The position numbers and the translations under genes are program-made. From CAZBUH01 sp964495095 (GTDB taxonomy: Bacteria > Bacillota > Clostridia > Oscillospirales > Oscillospiraceae), in contig CAZBUH010000016.1 of assembly GCA_964495095.1 (NCBI GenBank), forward strand, positions 1 through 26,843: a stretch of DNA of 26,843 nt. The letters run 5' to 3'. The notes below the pieces were generated by a model that was not told the origin of the DNA, ran no database searches, and saw only the letters and a list, made by a program, of their open reading frames with translations. Shown piece by piece: positions 20,894 to 26,843 of this stretch; position 1 is the stretch's first letter, and each line of letters opens with the position of its first letter.

Positions 20894-22360
20894 TCACTTA
20901 TCCAGATACCGGCAGGCGCTTTCGCCGGCCAGCCTTCCGGAGGTAAACGCCCAGCCGATGGTCATGCCCTCCAGGGAGACGTAGGCGTTGTTGAAAAGCC
21001 CGCCGCTGGCGTCGCATCCGGCGGCGTAAAGGCCGGGTATGGGCCTCAGGTCCTTATCAGTGACCTGAAGCTCTGTGTTTATGCGCAGACTGCCAAGGGA
21101 GCAGAGCTCCGCCGCCCTGTACTCGACGGCGTAAAAGGGCGCTTCCTCCACCGGTATCAGATACTTTGCATTCTTGCCGAAATCCATATCGGCGCCGGTG
21201 CGGCAGAAGCCGTTATAGCGCTCCATGGTGGAGGCAAATTTTTCCGGGTCCACTCCCATTTTTTCCGCCAGCTCCCTAAAGGAGCCAGCTTTGTATACGT
21301 AGCCGTCGCGCTCGCCCTCCTCAAGCTCTTTGGGAAGGCCGACCCATCCGGCGGCGTCCGGCACTATGCCGGGCACCTCAAAGCCGAGGCTCTTAAGGCC
21401 CTTTTCCACAAGCCCACGGACAAGGGACTGGGACATAATATTGAAGAAATTGCTGCCCTGCCGGAAGGCCGCGTTGCCGGAAAAGGAGATGTCGTCGGCT
21501 ATCTCCTCGTTTACAAAACGCACGGCGTTCCTGTTGACCCACAGGGCGGGATGTATATTGGCCGTGAAGCCCAGCACGCCGGGAGTGCCGTGGGCGGAGG
21601 TGACGCGCACTTTATCAAAGGGCATGGACACGCCGTGAAATTCGATGCTGTTTATATTGTCGGTGTCGGCGCCCACCTCTATGCCCATGTTTATCCCGTC
21701 GCCGGTCTGGCCGCCGGAATTTATCATGTTCACCTTGACGCCGCCGGTGGCCTTAAGGACCATCTCCTCGTTATTTCCGAAGCCGCCGGTGCAGAGGATA
21801 ACGGCGGGACATTTTACAGTAATCTCCCGACCGTCCTTTTCCGCTGTAACTCCGGCGATTTTTCCGTTTTCCATAAGCAGACGCTTTGCCGGAGCCTTTA
21901 CCATAAGCGCACCGCCCCGGCCGCAGACGGTTTTCATCATGGCGCGCATCTGGAGTATCTTCTCCGGGCCCCAGTTGAAATAGGTCTTGAGCTTGCTGCC
22001 GATATGCTTTGCCTGGGCGTTGCCCACATAATCCATGACGCAGCCGTTATCCTGGAGCCAGTCCACTGTCCTGCCGCTCTCGGAGAGGAAAAGGCGCACA
22101 AGGGAGCTGTCGGCCAGGAAATTCGTCTGGCGCATATATTCGCTGTAAAGATCCGCCGCAGTGAAGTCGCACTCAGGACTTTGCTCCTGCTCTCTGGAGC
22201 CGACGGCGCCTATTCCGCGGCACATGGCGGTGGAGCCGCCGATGCTGGGGGCTTTCTCCAGGAGCACCACCTTTTTGCCCTCCTCAGACGCCCTGAGGGC
22301 CGCCGCCACGCCGGCGCCGCCTCCGCCTATGACAGCTATATCAAAACAGAGTGTTTTCAT
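20894..22360 (-). CDS. FAD-dependent oxidoreductase, fumarate-reductase-flavoprotein-like
   Basis: This 488-residue flavoprotein belongs to the FAD_binding_2 superfamily (fumarate reductase, urocanate reductase and ketosteroid dehydrogenase relatives). The dinucleotide fold is IAVIGGGGAGVAAALRASEEG with VVLLEKAPSIGGST. The substrate-cap region holds HGTPGVLGFTANIHPALWVN and RNAVRFVNEEIADD. The FAD-closing motif is PGLYAAGCDASGGLFNNAYVS, then LEGMTIGWAFTSGRLAG. There is no signal peptide, heme motif or FMN-binding domain, so it is a soluble cytosolic enzyme needing an outside electron donor. Its substrate cannot be identified; in gut anaerobes such proteins reduce C=C bonds. The ATG (22360) has an AAAGGAGG SD site and a TTGACA promoter. 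It stands alone, with ttcA upstream on the same strand. Confidence 0.92.
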   Translation of the reverse strand: MKTLCFDIAVIGGGGAGVAAALRASEEGKKVVLLEKAPSIGGSTAMCRGIGAVGSREQEQSPECDFTAADLYSEYMRQTNFLADSSLVRLFLSESGRTVDWLQDNGCVMDYVGNAQAKHIGSKLKTYFNWGPEKILQMRAMMKTVCGRGGALMVKAPAKRLLMENGKIAGVTAEKDGREITVKCPAVILCTGGFGNNEEMVLKATGGVKVNMINSGGQTGDGINMGIEVGADTDNINSIEFHGVSMPFDKVRVTSAHGTPGVLGFTANIHPALWVNRNAVRFVNEEIADDISFSGNAAFRQGSNFFNIMSQSLVRGLVEKGLKSLGFEVPGIVPDAAGWVGLPKELEEGERDGYVYKAGSFRELAEKMGVDPEKFASTMERYNGFCRTGADMDFGKNAKYLIPVEEAPFYAVEYRAAELCSLGSLRINTELQVTDKDLRPIPGLYAAGCDASGGLFNNAYVSLEGMTIGWAFTSGRLAGESACRYLDK

Positions 22361-22382
22361 TAATTAGCCTCCTTTTTGCTAC

Positions 22383-22411
22383 AGTTTAATATGTTTTATG
22401 TTAAGTGTCAA
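22383..22411 (-). promoter_or_regulatory. Promoter of the FAD oxidoreductase gene
   Basis: The minus strand has TTGACA (22411-22406), a 17-bp spacer and TAAACT (22388-22383), 22 bases upstream of the ATG. This leaves a short leader with an AAAAAGGAGG SD site. Confidence 0.65.
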
Positions 22412-22448
22412 TAAATTCAGGAAAGGCGCCGCGCCTGCCGGGAAAACC

Positions 22449-23282
22449 TTATTTGTAATAATCCTCGAGAAACGAGTGCTCTATGCCGTCCTTTTTGTAG
22501 CCGGTCATAGTGTCCAGACACACGGAGTGGACGCTGCTGAAGATGCTTTTTTCAATGTTTGGATTTGTTTTTTTAAGCTCGCGCAGAAGAAGCTTTATCT
22601 CCTGACGCTTGGAGCCGTCTCCGCCGTCGGCGTTCTTTTCCGAGACGCGGCAGGCGCACTGGATAAAGCTGAGCCCGTTATAGCGGCACCAGGCGATTAT
22701 ATCCTCTTCGCGGATGCAGTAAAGGGGCCTGATAAGCTCCATGCCGGGGAAATTGGTGCTGTGGAGCTTGGGCGGCATGGATTGGAGCTGGGCGCCGTAG
22801 AACATGCTCATAACAACAGTCTCTATAACGTCGTTTAAATGGTGGCCCAGGGCTATTTTGTTGCAGCCCAGCTCCCGGGCCTTGCTGTATAAATTTCCGC
22901 GGCGCATCCTGGCGCAGAGATAGCAGGGGGATTTTACAGCCCCGTCCGCCGCCTGGAAGATGTCGGTTTCAAAAACCGTTATGGGTATGTTGAGCAGCTT
23001 CGCGTTTTCCTCTATCCTGGCCCGGTTTTCACTGTTGTAGCCCGGGTCCATCACGAGAAATTTAAGCTCAAAGGGCGCGTCGCTGTGGCGCTGAAGCTCC
23101 TGCATGAGCTTTGCCATAAGCATGGAGTCCTTGCCCCCGGAAATGCAGACGGCTATCCTGTCGCCCTCCAGAATAAGCTCATATCGCTTTACGGCGGCGA
23201 TAAAAGGGTTCCACAGCTCTTTCCTGTATTTTTTGTTGATGCTTCGCTCAATAAGCTGATACGGCTCCAGTTCTCTGGCCAT
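22449..23282 (-). CDS. TtcA-family tRNA 2-thiolation PP-loop ATPase
   Basis: The 277 residues carry the PP-loop SGGKDS (Ser48-Ser53), a CYLC pair (SPCYLCARMRRGNLYSKA) and a third cysteine region FIQCACRVSEK. That is the pattern of TtcA-group enzymes, which bind an iron-sulphur cluster and thiolate tRNA (C32 in TtcA itself). ALGHHLNDVIETVVMSMFYGA is the expected adenylation-side motif. Whether this member acts on C32 or another base cannot be decided from sequence. An in-frame TTG at 23297 exists, but ATG 23282 has a GGGAG SD site eight bases upstream and gives a normal N-terminus (MARELEPYQLIERSINKKYR). It is expressed from its own promoter, divergent from dacF. Confidence 0.9.
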   Translation of the reverse strand: MARELEPYQLIERSINKKYRKELWNPFIAAVKRYELILEGDRIAVCISGGKDSMLMAKLMQELQRHSDAPFELKFLVMDPGYNSENRARIEENAKLLNIPITVFETDIFQAADGAVKSPCYLCARMRRGNLYSKARELGCNKIALGHHLNDVIETVVMSMFYGAQLQSMPPKLHSTNFPGMELIRPLYCIREEDIIAWCRYNGLSFIQCACRVSEKNADGGDGSKRQEIKLLLRELKKTNPNIEKSIFSSVHSVCLDTMTGYKKDGIEHSFLEDYYK

Positions 23283-23312
23283 GGGGGTCACTCCCAAACG
23301 GTGTTTTTTACT

Positions 23313-23341
23313 ATAATATGATTTTTTGCCGGAGAAATCAA
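23313..23341 (-). promoter_or_regulatory. Promoter of the TtcA-like gene
   Basis: The minus strand has TTGATT (23341-23336), a 17-bp spacer and TATTAT (23318-23313), 30 bases upstream of the ATG. On the other strand the dacF promoter is not clear: TTGTCC at 23410 and TATACC at 23432 are the best, but poor, candidates. Confidence 0.6.
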
Positions 23342-23468
23342 GGGACAGGGTGGTTCTTTTCCCGGGGCTGTCCGCCGCACGTTATCACACGCCCTGCCGG
23401 AAGTAATATTTGTCCCCTTTCGGACATAGTTTATACCAATAAACAAGCATTGAAGGGAGCAGGGGAGA

Positions 23469-24677
23469 ATGAAAAGACTTATAGCGGCGGCGCTGGCGGC
23501 GGCGGTGCTTACAGGGTCCGCCTGTGGGATGGAGTACACTTTTGAAACGGATGACGGCTGCCTTGACGCGGCCCTTTTCCAGGACGCGGCGGAGGCGGTG
23601 GGCCCGGCGGATATAAGCATTTCCGCGCCCTCGGCGATCCTTATGGAAAAGGAGACCGGCACGGTTATATTTGAAAAAAATCCCGATGAGCGGCTGGAGC
23701 CGGCCAGCGTCACAAAGGTAATGACTATCCTGCTTATCGTGGAGGCTGTAGAGGCCGGGACGATATCTATGGACGATACGGTGACAGCAAGCGCTTACGC
23801 CGCCAGCATGGGCGGCTCGCAGATATTCCTGGAGGAGGGCGAGCAGATGAGCGTCCGGGATATGCTGAAATCCATCGTGGTGTCCTCGGCAAACGACGCC
23901 GCCGTTGCGATGGCGGAGCATCTGGCGGGGACGGAGGAGGCTTTCGTCCAGCGGATGAACGCCCGGGCTGCGGAGCTGGGCATGGAGAACACAAATTTCT
24001 GCAACTGCACCGGGCTTCTCAGCCAGCCGGAGCACCTTACCACGGCAAGGGATATAGCCATAATGTCCCGGGAGCTTATAAGGCACGATATGATAAAGGA
24101 GTTTACCACCATCTGGATGGACACGGTGCGCGGCGGCGAATTCGGCCTTTCAAACACCAATAAGCTTATATATTACTACGACGGGGCCACCGGGCTGAAA
24201 ACGGGTTTTACAAGCTCCGCCGGCTACTGCCTCTCCGCCACGGCCCAGCGGGACGGGGTGGAGTATATAGCGGTGATAATGCACGCCGACTCCTCCCAAA
24301 ACCGGTTTGAAAGCGCGAAAACGCTTCTCAGCTACGCCTTTGCAAACTATACGCTTACAAGCAGTATGCCGGATGATGCTTTGGCGCCCATAGCGGTAAA
24401 TATGGGTGAATACAACAGCGTGCAGCCGGTGGTCCAGGGCGGCGGCAGTATGCTGGTGGAAAAAAGCCGCGTAAACGAGATAACGAAAACGGTGGAGATA
24501 TCCGGCGTTTTGGAGGCCCCGGTGGAGGAGGGCCAGCGGCTCGGCTCGGTGACGGTTTCGGACTCCAGAGGGGAGCTGGCGGTGCTGCCGATAGTGGCTT
24601 CAAGCAAAGTTGTACGCCTGACCTGGGGTCAGGTGTTCCTTAAGTTGTTGAAATTGACGTTTACCGGAGACTTGTAA
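23469..24677 (+). CDS. dacF: D-alanyl-D-alanine carboxypeptidase (penicillin-binding protein 5/DacF type)
   Basis: This 402-residue exported serine carboxypeptidase trims the terminal D-Ala from peptidoglycan pentapeptides. A signal peptide (MKRLIAAALAAAVLTGSACG) is followed by the transpeptidase-like S11 domain. Its catalytic motifs are all present: SVTK (Ser80-Lys83), SAN (Ser140-Asn142) and KTG (Lys244-Gly246, in GLKTGFTSSAGYC). A beta-rich PBP5_C domain follows (about 300-385), and the C-terminus (TWGQVFLKLLKLTF) could form the amphipathic membrane anchor typical of this family. The Cys at 19 is near a lipobox position but the flanking residues fit poorly. The ATG at 23469 has AAGGGAG upstream. 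The gene stands between the divergent ttcA-like gene and pgi, whose promoter overlaps its stop codon. Confidence 0.95.
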   Translation: MKRLIAAALAAAVLTGSACGMEYTFETDDGCLDAALFQDAAEAVGPADISISAPSAILMEKETGTVIFEKNPDERLEPASVTKVMTILLIVEAVEAGTISMDDTVTASAYAASMGGSQIFLEEGEQMSVRDMLKSIVVSSANDAAVAMAEHLAGTEEAFVQRMNARAAELGMENTNFCNCTGLLSQPEHLTTARDIAIMSRELIRHDMIKEFTTIWMDTVRGGEFGLSNTNKLIYYYDGATGLKTGFTSSAGYCLSATAQRDGVEYIAVIMHADSSQNRFESAKTLLSYAFANYTLTSSMPDDALAPIAVNMGEYNSVQPVVQGGGSMLVEKSRVNEITKTVEISGVLEAPVEEGQRLGSVTVSDSRGELAVLPIVASSKVVRLTWGQVFLKLLKLTFTGDL

Positions 24678-24700
24678 AAACAATTTAAATAGGATAAAAT
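24672..24700 (+). promoter_or_regulatory. Promoter of pgi
   Basis: TTGTAA (24672-24677, containing the dacF stop), a 17-bp spacer and TAAAAT (24695-24700) lie 44 bases upstream of the pgi ATG. Confidence 0.55.
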
Positions 24701-24744
24701 ATTCATAGTAAAGCAATAAAATAACGCACAAAGGAGTACTGGTT

Positions 24745-26067
24745 ATGTTAAAGGCAGATATTTCCGGAGTTAATGGCTTCCTCACCGGGGAGGAGCTTGA
24801 CGATTTGGCGGAGGCGAAAGCCGCCCAGGCACTGCTTTACAGCGGAGAGGGCGCGGGCAGCGATTTCACGGGCTGGGTGAGGCTGCCCGAAAATTACGAC
24901 AGGGAAGAGCTTGCCCGCATAAAAAAGGCGGCGGAGAAGATAAAAAGCGACTCCAAAGCGCTTGTAGTCATTGGTATCGGCGGCTCCTATCTGGGAGCGC
25001 GGGCGGCGATAGAGCTGCTCCGGAGCCCAAATTACAACCTGCTGCCGAAGGATACGCCGGAGATATATTTTGCCGGCAATAACCTTTCCGGAGAATATCT
25101 GTCCCAGATAATGAACCTTGTAAAGGATAAGGATTTTTCCGTAAACGTTATCTCCAAGTCGGGCACAACGACGGAGCCTGCCGTGGCCTTCCGGCTGTTT
25201 AAGAGTCTGCTTGAGGCAAAATACGGCGCGGAGGGGGCCAGGGGCCGCATATATGCCACCACCGACAGGGCAAAGGGCGCTTTAAAGCAGCTTGCCGACA
25301 GCGAGGGCTACGAGACGTTTGTTGTGCCGGACGATATCGGCGGCCGCTATTCGGTGCTTACGGCCGTGGGCCTGCTGCCCATCGCCTGCGCCGGTATAGA
25401 TGTGGACGGGATTATGCGCGGCGCTTACGACGAGATGAAGGCGCTGGAGAGCACGGGAAACGACAACCCGGCGCTTATATATGCCTCCGCCCGGCAGAAG
25501 CTTTTCAGAAAGGGCAAGGGAACCGAGATACTTGCCTGCTACGAGCCGGCATTCAGGTTTATGGCCGAGTGGTGGAAGCAGCTTTACGGTGAGAGCGAGG
25601 GCAAGGACGGAAAGGGTATTTTCCCGGCCAGCGTGGAGCTTACGGCGGATCTGCACTCCATGGGCCAGTATATACAGGAGGGCAGCCGGACGCTTATGGA
25701 GACGGTGGTCTCCTTTGAAAGCCCCAGGGCCTCCGTCCAGGTGCCCTTTGATAAGGAAAATACAGACGGGCTTAACTACCTGGCGGGCAGGGATATGCAG
25801 CTTGTAAATTCCACCGCCCTTAAGGCCACAAAGCTTGCCCATATCGACGGCGGCGTTCCGGTTATGGAGGTAAAGCTGGACAAAATATGCGAGTACAGCT
25901 TCGGGGAACTGGTGTATTTCTTTGAGTTTGCCTGCGGCGTGTCAGGCTATATGTCCGGGGTAAATCCCTTCAATCAGCCGGGAGTGGAGGCCTATAAAAA
26001 GAATATGTTCGCCCTCCTCGGAAAGCCGGGCTACGAGGAGCTTCGCAAAAAACTTGTAAACAACTGA
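24745..26067 (+). CDS. pgi: Glucose-6-phosphate isomerase
   Basis: This 440-residue cytosolic enzyme interconverts glucose-6-phosphate and fructose-6-phosphate and is close to the usual 450 residues of Firmicutes Pgi. Signatures include VIGIGGSYLGARAAIELL, the phosphate-binding VISKSGTTTEPAVAFR, the family pattern DDIGGRYSVLTAVGLLPIAC, and the catalytic Glu segment MGQYIQEGSR. The closing NPFNQPGVEAYKKNMFALLGKP is the second Pgi signature region. The ATG follows AAAGGAG with 8-nt spacing. It has its own promoter overlapping the end of dacF. It links to the sugar nucleotide gene at 9966 only through general hexose metabolism. Confidence 0.97.
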   Translation: MLKADISGVNGFLTGEELDDLAEAKAAQALLYSGEGAGSDFTGWVRLPENYDREELARIKKAAEKIKSDSKALVVIGIGGSYLGARAAIELLRSPNYNLLPKDTPEIYFAGNNLSGEYLSQIMNLVKDKDFSVNVISKSGTTTEPAVAFRLFKSLLEAKYGAEGARGRIYATTDRAKGALKQLADSEGYETFVVPDDIGGRYSVLTAVGLLPIACAGIDVDGIMRGAYDEMKALESTGNDNPALIYASARQKLFRKGKGTEILACYEPAFRFMAEWWKQLYGESEGKDGKGIFPASVELTADLHSMGQYIQEGSRTLMETVVSFESPRASVQVPFDKENTDGLNYLAGRDMQLVNSTALKATKLAHIDGGVPVMEVKLDKICEYSFGELVYFFEFACGVSGYMSGVNPFNQPGVEAYKKNMFALLGKPGYEELRKKLVNN

Positions 26068-26087
26068 TGAATTTGACAAAATAGCAG

Positions 26088-26116
26088 TTGAAGAAATGTG
26101 GGAAAGATGTTAAAAT
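26088..26116 (+). promoter_or_regulatory. Promoter of the small P-loop protein gene
   Basis: TTGAAG (26088-26093), a 17-bp spacer and TAAAAT (26111-26116) lie 30 bases upstream of the TTG start codon. A TTGACA at about 26073 has no matching -10. Confidence 0.6.
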
Positions 26117-26146
26117 GTATACACAACATTAAAAGGAGTGATCATA

Positions 26147-26572
26147 TTGGTAAAAGTGATCATGGGTCTCAAAGGCTCCGGCAAAACCAAGCAGCTTATC
26201 GATCTTGTTACAGAAGCAGTTGGGGATGAACAGGGCGACGTCGTCGTTTTGGAAAAGGGCCCCAAGCTGACTTACGATATTCCGTACAGAGCGCGGCTTA
26301 TCCAGTCCACGAGCTATCCTTTCGGCTCCTATGATTTCCTTAAGGGATTCATAAGCGGACTCCACGCCGGCAACTATGACATAACCAGCGTGTTTATCGA
26401 CGGCCTCTATAAACTGGTTGACGACAGCGCCTCCGAGAGTGCCGAGGCTTTCCTCGATTGGCTTGAGGAGTTCAGCAACGCTGAAAATGTGAAGTTTACC
26501 ATCACAATCAGCGCCGACAAGGCCACCGCCACCGAGGGTATGAAAAAATATTTCGCTGAAAATCTTAAATAA
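26147..26572 (+). CDS. Small P-loop ATPase-like protein of unknown function
   Basis: The 141 residues start MVKVIMGLKGSGKTKQLIDLV, a Walker A P-loop (GLKGSGKT, residues 7-14) on the first strand. A Walker B-like strand is ITSVFIDGLYKLVDD near residue 83, and the C-terminal half is acidic. Clostridial homologues are often labelled twitching motility PilT, but PilT has a much larger, different fold, so I do not use that name. The start is TTG at 26147, eight bases after an AAAGGAG SD site. The GTG at 26138 overlaps the SD and cannot be the start. It has its own promoter and terminator, so it is a single-gene unit. An ATP-dependent role is inferred; the substrate and process are unknown. Confidence 0.8.
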   Translation: MVKVIMGLKGSGKTKQLIDLVTEAVGDEQGDVVVLEKGPKLTYDIPYRARLIQSTSYPFGSYDFLKGFISGLHAGNYDITSVFIDGLYKLVDDSASESAEAFLDWLEEFSNAENVKFTITISADKATATEGMKKYFAENLK

Positions 26573-26583
26573 AAAACATATAA

Positions 26584-26616
26584 AAACGTGTCCGTCTGCC
26601 GCGGGCACGTTTTTTC
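26584..26616 (+). terminator. Rho-independent terminator after the P-loop gene
   Basis: aaacgtgtcc (26584-26593) pairs with gggcacgttt (26603-26612), with one G-U pair and a 9-nt loop. A run of T follows directly. Confidence 0.85.
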
Positions 26617-26702
26617 TGCGTATATAAAAAATACCGGGCGGAAAAAAAGGCCGGGCCGTCTGCTGAATTTACAAATAGTTAATGCAAACTGCCGGAATAG
26701 TA

Positions 26703-26843
26703 GTATAATATCCGCAAAGCGGATATTATACCTGCGCATGAACGCACTGTATGCGTTCGCGCATCGAAACCGGCCATCGCCGCGCCCTTTACCGGGGCAA
26801 ACGGCGAAGATGCCGAATATACTATGAATTCAAAGAATTCATA
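26703..26843. repeat. Series of inverted repeats in the gene-free right edge
   Basis: The 26613-26843 region has no credible gene. It holds a perfect 13-bp inverted repeat gtataatatccgc / gcggatattatac with an aaa loop (26703-26731). Next is gcgc-at-gaacgca / tgcgttc-gcgc with a 5-nt loop and a two-base bulge (26734-26762). An imperfect GC-rich pairing lies around cggcca (26771) and tgccg (26811). The last is tatgaattc / gaattcata with an aaa loop (26823-26843), cut by the window edge. The first and last share the same stem-AAA-stem plan. This could be an intergenic repeat element, a small structured RNA or stacked terminators. Confidence 0.65.

Noticed and set aside
20855..22363. Plus-strand open frame of 502 codons opposite the FAD oxidoreductase
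   Set aside because: It is an antisense shadow of a well-recognised flavoprotein with conserved motifs throughout, and it also runs through its promoter side.
22430..22448. Terminator for the TtcA-like gene in the GC-rich segment before the FAD gene promoter
   Set aside because: Only a short, tight stem (aggc/gcct) can form and no T run follows in the right direction.
23411..23426. Inverted repeat tgtcc-ggaca upstream of dacF as a regulator site
   Set aside because: Five-base arms with a six-base gap are expected by chance, and the dacF promoter itself is not clear enough to support an operator.
26703..26843. CRISPR array at the right edge
   Set aside because: The repeats are inverted, differ in sequence and have no regular spacer length. 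No cas gene is present in the window.

Overview
This 26.8 kb window looks like the chromosome of an anaerobic, moderately high-GC Clostridia, most likely a gut Oscillospirales/Ruminococcaceae-type bacterium. The evidence is the gene order gdpP-rplI-dnaB-tilS-hpt-ftsH, the Firmicutes-style promoters and strong Shine-Dalgarno (SD) sites, the preQ1/QueT/QueH salvage set, DacF, and the typical Firmicutes TypA and Pgi lengths. No 16S or other direct taxonomic marker is present, so the assignment is an inference. Almost everything is ordinary chromosomal housekeeping. The left edge is the tail of a mobile element: the last codons of a large serine recombinase.

Layout. 1-199: recombinase C-terminus. 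355-2175 (-): translational GTPase TypA/BipA, TTG start. 2300-3483 (+): a promoter with operator-like palindromes, followed by a wrecked polar amino-acid ABC transporter operon (binding protein, permease, ATPase), each gene carrying in-frame internal deletions plus stops or frameshifts. 3498-4403 (+): an intact EamA/DMT exporter at the end of that dead operon. 4558-6477 (-): a queuosine-salvage region: queT behind a preQ1-I riboswitch, and upstream of it queH overlapping a pentapeptide-repeat gene. 6618-8332 (+): monoacylglycerol-lipase-like hydrolase, a DUF2752 membrane protein from an apparently leaderless promoter, and a zinc-ribbon/TM2 protein. 8380-9820 (-): a two-gene unit encoding a lipoprotein that looks like a circularly permuted amino-acid binding protein, and an esterase. 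9966-12290 (-): a nucleotidyltransferase/hexapeptide/degenerate phosphohexomutase fusion.

12363-20189 (+): a long operon of gdpP (c-di-AMP phosphodiesterase), rplI, dnaB (probable CTG start), tilS, hpt and ftsH, closed by a 32-nt perfect palindrome. 20253-20765 (+): nitroreductase. 20894-22360 (-): FAD-dependent fumarate-reductase-like oxidoreductase. 22449-23282 (-): TtcA-like PP-loop protein. 23469-24677 (+): DacF D,D-carboxypeptidase. 24745-26067 (+): glucose-6-phosphate isomerase. 26147-26572 (+): small P-loop protein. 26613-26843: gene-free, with a series of inverted repeats running to the window edge.

The most unusual items are: (1) the SBP_bac_3-like lipoprotein whose two sequence halves are in reversed order, paired with an esterase and no transporter; (2) the decaying ABC operon that keeps its promoter and has lost sequence by apparently in-frame, microhomology-type deletions; (3) the compact preQ1-I riboswitch that hides the queT SD site; (4) the leaderless DUF2752 promoter; (5) the array of hairpins at the right edge. 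There is no CRISPR array, tRNA or rRNA, and I see no obvious defence island.
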